Origin: a virus
DNA: 46,698 nucleotides
Virus record (IMG/VR): IMGVR_UViG_3300031785_000008
Coordinates: 1-46,698 of that record
Direction: 5' to 3' (one strand)
The stretch's first letter is position 1, and every line of letters begins with the position of its first letter. This document shows positions 24,491-31,663 of the stretch, piece after piece. Both the position numbers and the translations under genes were made by a program. Below the pieces are notes generated by a model. That model saw only the letters and a program-made list of their open reading frames with translations, was not told the DNA's origin and searched no databases.

Positions 24491-25071
24491 TAGAAGTCGT
24501 CTTCTTCTACTGAACTTGGTGCTGCATCTTCAAAAGCAGGCACAACATTAGGTTCTTGTGCTTTGAATCCATCAGTGCTACCAAATAATTCGGCTGCTCC
24601 TGCTTCATCTAAGTCTCCACTGTCTACACCTACCTCTGACTGGATAGCAACTATCTGTACTCCACTCAACTTAAGTGATGTGCCATAGGTCACGCCATCT
24701 CTTAGTATGTATGGCTTCTGAGTAAATCCAAGCTTAACTTTACTGCCTGCATATACTGGTGTATCTGTGTTTGTTATTGGTGTGCCTTCAGTATCTACAA
24801 CTGGAGGTCTTTTATCATCACTCCAAGAAAACTTAATAAGATATTTACCTTTTGATACTTCCTCCCATGGAGTTGGTTTTAGTGTAGATCTCTTAGGATT
24901 CTTGAGTTTACTTTCTGCCCACTTGAGGCAGTCCTCTCTTTCAGTTTCTAGTGTGGAGATTATCTCCTCTCCAACTATTGCTTTTAATGAATAGCCAAAC
25001 TTACTTGGCTTTAACACAGCTTGATATCCCTCTAGGGTTACAGGCTCGGGTGTTACGTGTATGTTTCTCAT
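24490..25071 (-). CDS. Single-stranded DNA-binding protein (gp2.5-like)
   Basis: A 193-aa protein from the ATG at 25071 that overlaps the RNA polymerase TAA. It has an OB-fold-like core (PWEEVSKGKYLIKFSWSDDK, VYAGSKVKLGFTQKPYI) and a very acidic C-terminal tail ending SSVEEDDF, the hallmark of gp2.5 that contacts polymerase and helicase. Position between RNA polymerase and endonuclease I is as in T7. Confidence 0.88.
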   Translation of the reverse strand: MRNIHVTPEPVTLEGYQAVLKPSKFGYSLKAIVGEEIISTLETEREDCLKWAESKLKNPKRSTLKPTPWEEVSKGKYLIKFSWSDDKRPPVVDTEGTPITNTDTPVYAGSKVKLGFTQKPYILRDGVTYGTSLKLSGVQIVAIQSEVGVDSGDLDEAGAAELFGSTDGFKAQEPNVVPAFEDAAPSSVEEDDF

Positions 25072-27401
25072 TAACAAAAAAAGTATTGTGAATCAATTAC
25101 AGCTTCCGGTTTAAGGTCGCCAATAATCGGTGGTTTTTCTTCAGCTCCTATTGCTAGGGCGAAGTCGGTTAGTGGTTCATGCTCTGCGAACAGGTGCATG
25201 TAAGTTTTACGTACAAGACTAGATAGCTTGCACATATCTGTAGCTCTGCATAATACACTGTCATGTATCAATGCAATGGGAAAGTTTGTTGATGTTGTAG
25301 CTAGATGAAGTAAGCTTGCATCTAATGAATGTATTAGATTAGGTGCAGTTGCGTTCTTGTGATGATTCAGGTCAACACCTGTTTCAGCTCCAGCTATGTG
25401 TATCTCACATCTACCCATTAATTGTGTGCGTATAACAGTTGACTTATATTTCATTAACTTTTGCTTAACATTGAAACCTGATGGTGTTGTCCATCTGATT
25501 TCACTAGCTCCAGCTCTGATAGCTCGTGCTATCTCTTGTTCAATCCATTTCATTACGCTCATAGCTCCCGGAACTACCTCGTTCATGGCAGCTCGTACAG
25601 CTTTTACGCATTGTGTCAACTCTTCTTTGTCTACGTCTACGCCCTTGTCTTTGAATGCGTCCCTGATATAGGAGCGATTAGAGAAAGGCTTGGCATTGTA
25701 TGGTATGGTCATCACACAACGCTTCGTCACCTTTCTATCCCAGTGGGGTTTTAGCCGATCAGGGATTGCGTCCATGCTTTTTGCTGCAATAGTTGCATAA
25801 GCGTCTTGGGGTTTTTCACTCCCTATGACGTTTACCATACGAGCAGTGGACGCGTCCTTGGCGAGACCGGCGAGAATCTGGAGACCACTACATGTAGCGT
25901 CTACAGCTACTGGTAAGTGAGTCTCAAACTTATGTTCGTAAAACAGCTCGTACCATTCGTTACAAGCAGCCAAAAATAACCAAGGCTCGTCAGCATTTTC
26001 CCAATCAGCAATGTTACCAATAGGATCTTTCCATACTCTCTCTACTAAAGCTCTGTTCTGATAGTTGTCTATCCATTCCAGTCTTTCCTGCATGGTTGCT
26101 TTATCTAAACCATACGTTGTAGCAAGTTGGAACTTTATCCAATCCATACCCTTGGCAGTTATCTTAGCACCTTCATTAAATAAAATCAAACTTTTTCCAA
26201 AGTCTGTGTCTTGTGGTGTAAGTAAGCTAGGTATTGGGTATGCTCTACCCCGATAGTCAAAACTCCAAGGTATATAAAATACCTCATCTTCAAACTCTCG
26301 TACTACTTCCATAGTCATACGAGTTCGGCAGGACTTACGTACTTCAGCAGCCTGCAAGTTTCTAGCTATCGTTGCTTCTTTTTTCCAACTCTTCCATACC
26401 TCCTTGCTTGCCTCTTCTGGAGGTTTTGGAGGGATATCATGTTGAATGACAGGTCTAAATTTTCCTACGCTAATTCCTCTATCCTCTAACTCTCTCGCTA
26501 CCTCTACTATAAAAGGATTTAGCTTGTAAGAAACTTGTTGAATTTTGTTAATAAAGTCGTAGGTAATTTCCCCCTGTATTAACCCGTCATCGGTCTTTCT
26601 TATCAAATCATGGCAACGTGTCAAATCATTTAGATAATAACCTCCATTTTGGAGAGCGTGCCAATTACGTGGAGGGATAAGCATAGGCTTAGCAAGTGGA
26701 CTGAATAATTCAGCCATTCGCATGATGTCTGCATGTTGTTTAATTAATAATTCAGTAGGTTTAAATATAGAATATCTTTTACTACCTTTTACAATTAAAT
26801 CTCTTTCAAACCATCCTGACACTTCCATCAGGCAGTCCATAAGAAAGGTTCCAACCTTGACTTTGGTAGCTTTGTCCCAATGAATCCAAGGTGATATGTT
26901 TGTTTTGTGCATCAAAGTCTGTATGCACTTACGCTTGTACTCTGTACCTTTTGCTTGGTGCCAGTAGTTCTTTTTTAACGTAGTTAACAAGGCTGGTGCT
27001 TCCTTGTCATAGTAATCCATCTGTGATTCAGCTTCTATCGCTGCACCTATAGCTATTGCTATGGCTGTTACATAATGTTTTTTCTGTTGTGGAGAAAATA
27101 CATGGTCAAATGCAACTTTGCATGTGAGTAAAGCTTGTACTTCTGTGCTGATGGGCAGGATATGCTTGTGAAAGATGGCATAGTTTCTACCAGCTTGGTT
27201 TAAAAACTTTTCTTTTTTACTATCAATGAATGCAATGAGATCAGGCAATATTGAACTAACGCATGCTGAGCCATAAACAGTAGCACTAGCATAAGTCTTT
27301 TCCTCTAACTTCGTAGTGTTAGAACGTAGCTTATCTAGTCCCCCTTTAATTTGTTTACGCTCGTAGTTCTGCTGATCCTGTATTTGTTGTTCAGTTAGCA
27401 T
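25071..27401 (-). CDS. Single-subunit RNA polymerase (gp1-like)
   Basis: A 776-aa T7-type RNA polymerase, shorter than T7 (883 aa), mainly in the N-terminal domain. Catalytic motifs are clear: first Asp in VAVDATCSGLQILAG, the O-helix Lys in KRCVMTIPYNAKPFSN, NLIHSLDASLLHLA, and the second Asp in ALIHDSVLCR. The last residues (SQYFFC) resemble the buried aromatic foot of T7 RNAP. It transcribes middle and late genes from phage promoters. A 20-nt stretch inside the gene (26577-26596) recurs exactly at 33460-33479. Confidence 0.97.
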   Translation of the reverse strand: MLTEQQIQDQQNYERKQIKGGLDKLRSNTTKLEEKTYASATVYGSACVSSILPDLIAFIDSKKEKFLNQAGRNYAIFHKHILPISTEVQALLTCKVAFDHVFSPQQKKHYVTAIAIAIGAAIEAESQMDYYDKEAPALLTTLKKNYWHQAKGTEYKRKCIQTLMHKTNISPWIHWDKATKVKVGTFLMDCLMEVSGWFERDLIVKGSKRYSIFKPTELLIKQHADIMRMAELFSPLAKPMLIPPRNWHALQNGGYYLNDLTRCHDLIRKTDDGLIQGEITYDFINKIQQVSYKLNPFIVEVARELEDRGISVGKFRPVIQHDIPPKPPEEASKEVWKSWKKEATIARNLQAAEVRKSCRTRMTMEVVREFEDEVFYIPWSFDYRGRAYPIPSLLTPQDTDFGKSLILFNEGAKITAKGMDWIKFQLATTYGLDKATMQERLEWIDNYQNRALVERVWKDPIGNIADWENADEPWLFLAACNEWYELFYEHKFETHLPVAVDATCSGLQILAGLAKDASTARMVNVIGSEKPQDAYATIAAKSMDAIPDRLKPHWDRKVTKRCVMTIPYNAKPFSNRSYIRDAFKDKGVDVDKEELTQCVKAVRAAMNEVVPGAMSVMKWIEQEIARAIRAGASEIRWTTPSGFNVKQKLMKYKSTVIRTQLMGRCEIHIAGAETGVDLNHHKNATAPNLIHSLDASLLHLATTSTNFPIALIHDSVLCRATDMCKLSSLVRKTYMHLFAEHEPLTDFALAIGAEEKPPIIGDLKPEAVIDSQYFFC
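26577..26596 (-). repeat. 20-nt exact repeat, copy inside RNA polymerase gene
   Basis: TATTAACCCGTCATCGGTCT on the plus strand, identical to 33460-33479. With a two-base gap the identity extends to a neighbouring CCCCT. Here it encodes TDDGLI of the polymerase. On the minus strand it reads into TTAATACAGGGGGAA, which recalls the initiation end of T7-class promoters. Function unproven. Confidence 0.6.
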
Positions 27402-27412
27402 TTAGTGTAGGT

Positions 27413-27529
27413 TTAGTTGTCGTCTTTGATTTGTTCCTGCATTATAGCAATTAATTCTTCCTTGTGTGGATGGCTTTCAACAAGTAATTTTAACTGTTGA
27501 TACCTACGTTCAAATGTTTTCTTTGTCAT
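27413..27529 (-). CDS. Small protein, 38 aa, before RNA polymerase
   Basis: Open frame between the 108-aa gene, which it overlaps by 20 bases, and the RNA polymerase start 12 bases later. The product is MTKKTFERRYQQLKLLVESH, then PHKEELIAIMQEQIKDDN, an amphipathic charged helix. It fits the packed early operon. Function unknown. Confidence 0.6.
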   Translation of the reverse strand: MTKKTFERRYQQLKLLVESHPHKEELIAIMQEQIKDDN

Positions 27530-27836
27530 TGTTAAAATCGAATGGATTTGGAATTAGGTGATAAACACCCTCATCTGTTGCTAATGTTATGTGTTTATTA
27601 GTTCCTACTTCTTTCCTGAGTCTTTGCTTTGTGTGATGCTCAGTTTTGTATGTATGTTCTGTGATCTTACCTGTGTCCTTGTCTTCTATCCTGACCACAC
27701 TATGATGTGAGCTAGGTAGTTGATAACCATGTATCTTCCACTCTTTAAGCTCTTCGTATGCCATTGCAGGGAAGTAGTTAGGTGGGCATGCTTTGATAGC
27801 GTCCCAATTGTTTGGGTAGTACTTGCGTCGTTTCAT
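27510..27836 (-). CDS. Unknown early protein, 108 aa
   Basis: The product starts MKRRKYYPNNWDAIKACPPN and includes HGYQLPSSHHSVVRIEDKDTGK, which could be a small beta-rich fold. The ATG overlaps the TGA of the 50-aa gene upstream (ATGA). It is one of the early genes before RNA polymerase, where T7-like phages place host-takeover proteins. I do not recognise a family. Confidence 0.75.
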   Translation of the reverse strand: MKRRKYYPNNWDAIKACPPNYFPAMAYEELKEWKIHGYQLPSSHHSVVRIEDKDTGKITEHTYKTEHHTKQRLRKEVGTNKHITLATDEGVYHLIPNPFDFNNDKENI

Positions 27837-27985
27837 GTTCTTGATACGTTCAATAGTTTGTAATTGTGTGCTACTACCCAGTCAAGGGCATAATAAGCTG
27901 CATCCTCGTCGCTTAATGCTCGAGTGTACAGGTGTGATTTGTTTTTTGGCTGACCTTTTATACAATAGTCGATTTTGTAAATCAT
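27833..27985 (-). CDS. Small unknown early protein, 50 aa
   Basis: ATG at 27985, TGA overlapping the next ATG. The product MIYKIDYCIKGQPKNKSHLY continues TRALSDEDAAYYALDWVVAH. It has an alternating beta-strand start and a helix rich in Ala/Tyr. It is preceded by an 80-base gap with two hairpins and no Shine-Dalgarno sequence. No family recognised. Confidence 0.65.
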   Translation of the reverse strand: MIYKIDYCIKGQPKNKSHLYTRALSDEDAAYYALDWVVAHNYKLLNVSRT

Positions 27986-28065
27986 GGCAAATGTGTGTGA
28001 AAATGAAGGTACAAACGTACCGGCAACTTTTTAGAGGCACCTTGTAGGCGATTTAAACGCCATGT
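27986..28065 (-). promoter_or_regulatory. 80-base spacer with two inverted repeats
   Basis: One of few gaps in the early operon. It contains GGTAC-AAAC-GTACC (28008-28021) and GGCG-ATTTAAA-CGCC (28047-28061) with a TTTAAA core. No oligo-T follows either stem on the minus strand, so neither is a standard terminator. An RNA-processing or promoter role is possible. Confidence 0.35.
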
Positions 28066-28269
28066 TTAACAGACAAAATGTCCTTTGCACTCCCAAGTCC
28101 ATACAAATTGGTGCATATCGCCATATTCGTCCTTGACTCTAGCATCTACTATCTTTGCAATAGTAACCTTGTCTTGTGCTGTAAACAAGTCACATACGTT
28201 GATGTCCTTGGTGCGGTGGAGCTTTTTGTTAAAGTCTTCCGCTTGTTGCATGAGGTCGTTATATTCCAT
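28066..28269 (-). CDS. Unknown early protein, 67 aa
   Basis: The product is [20 protein letters not shown], then [20 protein letters not shown] and a Trp/Cys-containing end, [11 protein letters not shown]. It overlaps the aldolase stop by 11 bases. The N-terminal half is helical. No function recognised. Confidence 0.7.
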   Translation of the reverse strand: MEYNDLMQQAEDFNKKLHRTKDINVCDLFTAQDKVTIAKIVDARVKDEYGDMHQFVWTWECKGHFVC

Positions 28270-29269
28270 AGGTAGGGATAGTTAATGCTTGACCAATACA
28301 TCCAAAGGATTCATACCTTTCAAGGCATACCTTTCTCATGTACTGACGAGCTATTGAATTAAAGTGTCTTGGATCAAAGTTAGAAGGATCAGTAATCTGA
28401 GCTTCATATATTGCAGCAGTGTAAGCTAATCTTAAATCTGTATCAATGTTGATTTTACGTATACCGTTGTCAATACCTTCACGTATGGAGTCAATTGGTA
28501 CACCATAAGTTTCAGGAATCTTACCGCCATTAGTATTGATTAAATCTATGTATTGCCAAGGGACTGAACTAGCTCCGTGCATTACTAGGTGTGTATTTGG
28601 CACGGCTTCGTGTATAGCTTTTATTCTGTCTATGTCTAAAACGTCAGATGTTGGTGGTTTACTGAACTTGTAAGCTCCATGTGATGTACCGATAGCAATA
28701 GCTAGTGCGTCAACACCTGTCTTTTTTACAAAGTCAACAGCTTGATCTGGGTCAGTAAGTAACATGTCCTTGGACAGCTCACCTTCAAATCCATGTCCAT
28801 CTTCTGCTTCACCTTTCCCTGTTTCTAATGAGCCTAAGCAACCAAGCTCACCTTCAACACTAACTCCTACATCATGTGCAAATTCAACGACTCGCTTTGT
28901 TACATTTACGTTATAATCATAACTAGCTGGTGTTTTACCATCAGCCTCAAGTGAACCGTCCATCATTACCGACGTAAAGCCAGCTACGCATGCTTGTGAA
29001 CATGTTTTTGGTGAATTACCATGGTCTTGGTGCATGACTATTGGTAAGTGTGGGTATTTTTCCGCAGCAGATTTAATTAGATACATGAGATACCCATCTG
29101 CATATTTTCTCGCACCTCGTGATGCTTGCAGTATTACAGGAGAGCAAATAGTATCGGCAGCTTCCATGATAGCTTGGATTTGCTCCATGTTGTTGACATT
29201 GAAAGCAGGAATACCATAATTATTTTCAGCAGCATGATCTAACACATGCTTGAGTGGTACTAAACTCAT
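28259..29269 (-). CDS. fba: Class II fructose-1,6-bisphosphate aldolase
   Basis: A 336-aa zinc-dependent aldolase very similar in motif content to the Calvin-cycle enzyme of cyanobacteria. Visible are [20 protein letters not shown], the zinc/catalytic segment [63 protein letters not shown] and [11 protein letters not shown]. The C-terminus stops about 20 residues earlier than cyanobacterial homologues, after [14 protein letters not shown]. It joins or splits triose phosphates and fructose bisphosphate. It sits in the early block, overlapped on both sides by small phage genes, so it is phage-borne and not an assembly join. Together with TalC it could steer carbon to pentose phosphates. Confidence 0.95.
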   Translation of the reverse strand: MSLVPLKHVLDHAAENNYGIPAFNVNNMEQIQAIMEAADTICSPVILQASRGARKYADGYLMYLIKSAAEKYPHLPIVMHQDHGNSPKTCSQACVAGFTSVMMDGSLEADGKTPASYDYNVNVTKRVVEFAHDVGVSVEGELGCLGSLETGKGEAEDGHGFEGELSKDMLLTDPDQAVDFVKKTGVDALAIAIGTSHGAYKFSKPPTSDVLDIDRIKAIHEAVPNTHLVMHGASSVPWQYIDLINTNGGKIPETYGVPIDSIREGIDNGIRKINIDTDLRLAYTAAIYEAQITDPSNFDPRHFNSIARQYMRKVCLERYESFGCIGQALTIPTYGI

Positions 29270-29472
29270 AGGATTACTTCTCCTTCGGGTGATAATTGTA
29301 CAGTGTAGTCGATAGTTGGTGCACTGTCAATAGTGTCATCAAGGGAAACGTTGCCCATGATACCACTTCTTAGTGCTGCCCAGAGTTGTTGCTCTGCATC
29401 CTTGGCATCCTTAGCTTCGAGACGATAGTAGTCTCTGCATGTTTGTGTAACACGTATTTCGTATTTAGTCAT
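29266..29472 (-). CDS. Unknown early protein, 68 aa
   Basis: The product starts [20 protein letters not shown] and continues [17 protein letters not shown]. The pattern of strand, helix, strand and an acidic tail resembles small phage proteins of unknown function. The stop/start overlap with fba (ATGA) suggests coupled translation. Confidence 0.75.
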   Translation of the reverse strand: MTKYEIRVTQTCRDYYRLEAKDAKDAEQQLWAALRSGIMGNVSLDDTIDSAPTIDYTVQLSPEGEVIL

Positions 29473-29675
29473 ACGTCACAAACCCCCGTACCGTTTGGAT
29501 AGAATGTCTCGTGAGCATCAGCAGCGTCCTTGCATTCCTGCAAGTTTTCATATTCTTCTGCTGATGTTTTCATTTGTCTGGCTAAATCAAGAATTTCTTG
29601 TTTGTCATAATTGTAGTAGCCATCTTCGCCTGCGATAATCTCGCAAAGCTGCTCGTTAAATTCAAAGATAGTCAT
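29469..29675 (-). CDS. Unknown early protein, 68 aa, acidic
   Basis: The product MTIFEFNEQLCEIIAGEDGY continues YNYDKQEILDLARQMKTSAE and ends [14 protein letters not shown]. Net charge is strongly negative, a common trait of T7 early inhibitors such as DNA mimics, but this is only an analogy. It overlaps the next gene by four bases. Confidence 0.75.
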   Translation of the reverse strand: MTIFEFNEQLCEIIAGEDGYYNYDKQEILDLARQMKTSAEEYENLQECKDAADAHETFYPNGTGVCDV

Positions 29676-29745
29676 GGTGGATGAATGATCTAGTAGTAGT
29701 AGTCTAATTGGTAAAGGTCAAGTATGTGGATATTTGTAACAATTC
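29676..29745 (-). other. Short spacer
   Basis: A 70-base gap before the 68-aa acidic gene. On the minus strand it has TTGACC followed 17 bases later by TACTAC, a weak sigma-70-like arrangement (-35 good, -10 poor), and an ACTACTACTACTAG run. No hairpin of note. Confidence 0.25.
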
Positions 29746-29853
29746 TTAATATGATGGGTCACCCTCTGGTTCTGGGTAGGTGGGTACGTCCTTGCGTTTA
29801 GTTTTAGTTGGTGTCTGCGTCCCTGCGTCCATGTGTGTGAATGATTGTGGCAT
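29746..29853 (-). CDS. Possible 35-aa polar peptide
   Basis: ATG at 29853 to TAA at 29746 gives MPQSFTHMDAGTQTPTKTKR, then KDVPTYPEPEGDPSY. It is polar, Pro/Thr-rich and probably disordered. The ATG lies in the ATGATTGTG repeat, and there is no good ribosome site. It is listed because it covers an otherwise empty stretch; it may be non-coding. Confidence 0.35.
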   Translation of the reverse strand: MPQSFTHMDAGTQTPTKTKRKDVPTYPEPEGDPSY

Positions 29854-29899
29854 GATGATTGTGTGTATGATTGTGGCGTCCTTGATTGTGATGATTGTG
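29841..29899. repeat. Five copies of a TGATTGTG motif
   Basis: ATGATTGTG occurs at 29841, 29855, 29867 and 29891, with a TTGATTGTG variant at 29882, all in direct orientation with spacings of 14, 12, 15 and 9 bases. The minus-strand form is CACAATCAT. It lies directly downstream (in transcription) of an intrinsic terminator. It could be a protein-binding array or a promoter region for the genes that follow. Confidence 0.6.
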
Positions 29900-29905
29900 T
29901 GCTTG

Positions 29906-29955
29906 TGAAAAAAATAAAAAAGCCGAAACCCCTGTCATAGCAGGGGATCTCGGGA
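29906..29955 (-). terminator. Intrinsic terminator in the early region
   Basis: On the minus strand CCCCTG-CTATGA-CAGGGG (stem 29929-29934 with 29941-29946), extended by outer CCG/CGG pairs, is followed by TTTCGGC and a long T-rich run (TTTTTTATTTTTTT). It lies about 20-30 bases after the 55-aa gene and separates the first early transcript from the rest. Confidence 0.85.
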
Positions 29956-29976
29956 TTTATTTAATTATATTTATAA

Positions 29977-30144
29977 TTAAGAATTAACTACAACTCTTGC
30001 ATATTCATAGCGGGCTGAGTTGTACCCAGCCTCCTTGTGAATTACTCGAAACCCCTTGTCTAGCAAGGCTTTATGGGTTTCGTCCGCGCGTCGTGTAGAC
30101 TCGGGTGAGCTGTCATCATAAACCATATAAATATGGTTATCCAT
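29977..30144 (-). CDS. Unknown early protein, 55 aa
   Basis: The frame opens further upstream, but the ATG at 30144 overlaps the stop of the previous gene (TAATG) and has a strong ribosome site AGGAGG close by. The product MDNHIYMVYDDSSPESTRRA continues DETHKALLDKGFRVIHKEAGYN. The strand-helix-strand pattern suggests a small alpha/beta domain. No family recognised. Confidence 0.75.
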   Translation of the reverse strand: MDNHIYMVYDDSSPESTRRADETHKALLDKGFRVIHKEAGYNSARYEYARVVVNS

Positions 30145-30839
30145 TATGCTACCTCCTGTAGTGACTGATTGACTTTTTTGGACTTGTTGCCATGTGCGAG
30201 GAATGCAACAACGCATGTACGCTTGGACTGTTGGCAAAGACCGCAGTCATTGCAGTTGGTGTCACGTGTTTGAGCTGGACATACTACGACGCGGTGACCG
30301 TCGGGTGTATGTGTGGCTACGTCCTTGCTGTTGTCTACGACAACGACAGCAGGCACGCCCTCGGCTACGCATTCGTCCGCTTGCTGCATGCTCTCGCATG
30401 AGGCGTTGATGGTAAAACCGTTGCGGTTACTGTACTTTACAGCTTCGAGGTTGTGCAAGTACTCGAGACGGTGGTGTGTGTAGGTGTAACCCTTGGCACC
30501 ACTGGATTTGTTAGCATCGACAAGAGACTTGAGCAAGTCAAGTCTGATGAGCTCACGACCATTGACGTCCTTGGTGTAACCAAGGTCGCCAGCTTGGTTG
30601 TGCCTCCATAGCTGACCGCGCTCTAACCCACTAACAAAGTTAGTGAGGTCAGACCAAGTACCACCACGTAGACCGTGGCTGACTTTTTTCCAATGCCAAG
30701 AGACCGGACCGGACTTTGCGTAGCAACCTCCGGATTGTAGGTGTGGACAAGTGCTGGGACATGATGCCTCCTCGGTTGTGGTAACTGGCATCTTGCCAGT
30801 TTTAGCATTGCTGGATTTTTTTGTGATGTGGACTAGCAT
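30144..30839 (-). CDS. Cys-rich conserved phage protein (DUF7227-like)
   Basis: A 231-aa protein with Cys clusters at both ends: SCPSTCPHLQSGGCYAKSGP (residues 27-46) and CPAQ...CNDCGLCQQSKRTCVVAF (about 189-214). In between are QLWRHNQAGDLGY and FTINASCESMQQADE. I recognise the pattern from hypothetical phage proteins of the DUF7227 type; the Cys spacing would suit iron-sulphur or zinc binding. The 30939 gene and a structured spacer precede it. The coding sequence itself holds many short perfect inverted repeats. Confidence 0.75.
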   Translation of the reverse strand: MLVHITKKSSNAKTGKMPVTTTEEASCPSTCPHLQSGGCYAKSGPVSWHWKKVSHGLRGGTWSDLTNFVSGLERGQLWRHNQAGDLGYTKDVNGRELIRLDLLKSLVDANKSSGAKGYTYTHHRLEYLHNLEAVKYSNRNGFTINASCESMQQADECVAEGVPAVVVVDNSKDVATHTPDGHRVVVCPAQTRDTNCNDCGLCQQSKRTCVVAFLAHGNKSKKVNQSLQEVA

Positions 30840-30938
30840 GACAAGATGGAAGTTAGGTGGATAATTAACCCTAAAGGGTTACGGTGTCCTTGCGGAGTTG
30901 AACCGCAAGTGAATACCCAGACACCAGTCTAGCTAAAG
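30840..30938 (-). promoter_or_regulatory. Structured spacer with three stem-loops
   Basis: Three consecutive stem-loops fill this 99-base gap: TAACCC-TAAA-GGGTTA (30866-30881), the tRNA minihelix-like element (30883-30925), and TCTAGC-TAAA-GCTAGA (30928-30943). The outer two share the loop TAAA. No T-run follows, so this does not look like termination. It probably shapes the junction between the first and second early messages. Confidence 0.5.
30883..30925 (-). ncRNA. tRNA acceptor/T-arm minihelix-like element 2
   Basis: Minus strand 5'-3': GGTGTC, a 10-base insert (TGGGTATTCA), CTTGCGG, loop TTCAACT, CCGCAAG, GACACC. The loop fits the tRNA T-loop consensus, with the closing G53-C61 pair. 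The GGTGTC/GACACC stem follows the T-stem without a gap, giving 13 stacked pairs with no mismatch. There is no space for the rest of a tRNA. The same architecture occurs upstream of the capsid gene (12642-12688). Confidence 0.65.
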
Positions 30939-31253
30939 CTAGAAAGGTAGAGCTGCCTTGCTATCGCAAGTAGCACCGACAAACTGGTAGCATAGCTTAC
31001 CAGTAGCGACAGTATTACCGTAAAGGTAATCTCTGACTCTGATAGCTTTCTGTGAAAGCTCTTGTACCCAGAAGCCAAGTGACATGTTGTCGTTAATCAA
31101 TAGATTAACAATCTTAGCTCTGCTAACGTTGGAGTACTTGTACTCATAGCCATTGGTGTAACGAAGTGTCACTGAACCCTTGAAAGGGTTAACCTGTATA
31201 GCTTCTACTGCTGTAGAAGTGCGAGGTGTTGGCTTGATTGAAACGTTGAACAT
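30939..31253 (-). CDS. KTSC-like small protein, first early gene
   Basis: A 104-aa protein MFNVSIKPTPRTSTAVEAIQ, then VNPFKGSVTLRYTNGYEYKY and SNVSRAKIVNLLI. The strand pattern around RYTNGYEYKYSNVS matches the KTSC domain style, known in small phage and bacterial proteins of unclear role. It is the first gene after the long non-coding region and so probably expressed first from a host promoter. Its coding sequence holds about ten short hairpins with perfect stems. Confidence 0.75.
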   Translation of the reverse strand: MFNVSIKPTPRTSTAVEAIQVNPFKGSVTLRYTNGYEYKYSNVSRAKIVNLLINDNMSLGFWVQELSQKAIRVRDYLYGNTVATGKLCYQFVGATCDSKAALPF

Positions 31254-31281
31254 AATCGAAAATTGTAAATTGAACAGTGAG

Positions 31282-31364
31282 TAGAGAGTTGTAGTTAAGT
31301 TATATTATCTCTCTCACCTATTCTAGGAGAGAGAATATAACATAACGTAAACAACTCTATCTAC
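31282..31364 (-). repeat. Long inverted repeat upstream of the first early gene
   Basis: GTTATATTATCTCTCTC (31299-31315) pairs with GAGAGAGAATATAAC (31327-31341), with a two-base bulge and an 11-base loop. Outside it AGAGTTGT (31285-31292) pairs with ACAACTCT (31351-31358), and GTAGA pairs with TCTAC further out. The whole could fold into a cruciform or a 5' mRNA structure just ahead of the first early gene. Confidence 0.7.
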
Positions 31365-31663
31365 ATGTCCTCATTCTAGTCGCTCTTGGCAAGTATTACA
31401 AATCATCTTAACACTTTGTAACAATGTATTATTACATAATACTTTGTTCGGGTTACCGTACTGTCTCACTGAGTCTCGACTTGGCAACAGATCGCCAGCC
31501 TCGCGCGTCACGCATGTCGCGAATGTTTAGCTCGCTCGGCTGCGCCTCGCTCCCCCACGACCAGCAGTGCTGTCTCTTGGACAGTACTACAATACTCCAA
31601 AACCCTTGGTATGACTGGGAAGGAGCGAGCGAAGCGAGCGGACTGGACTCGCATTGGACACAC

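Noticed and set aside
30862-30881. T3-like promoter on the plus strand (AATTAACCC then TAAAGGG)
   Set aside because: The similarity needs a four-base deletion within the promoter, points away from all genes, and is explained by a symmetric TAAA-loop hairpin.
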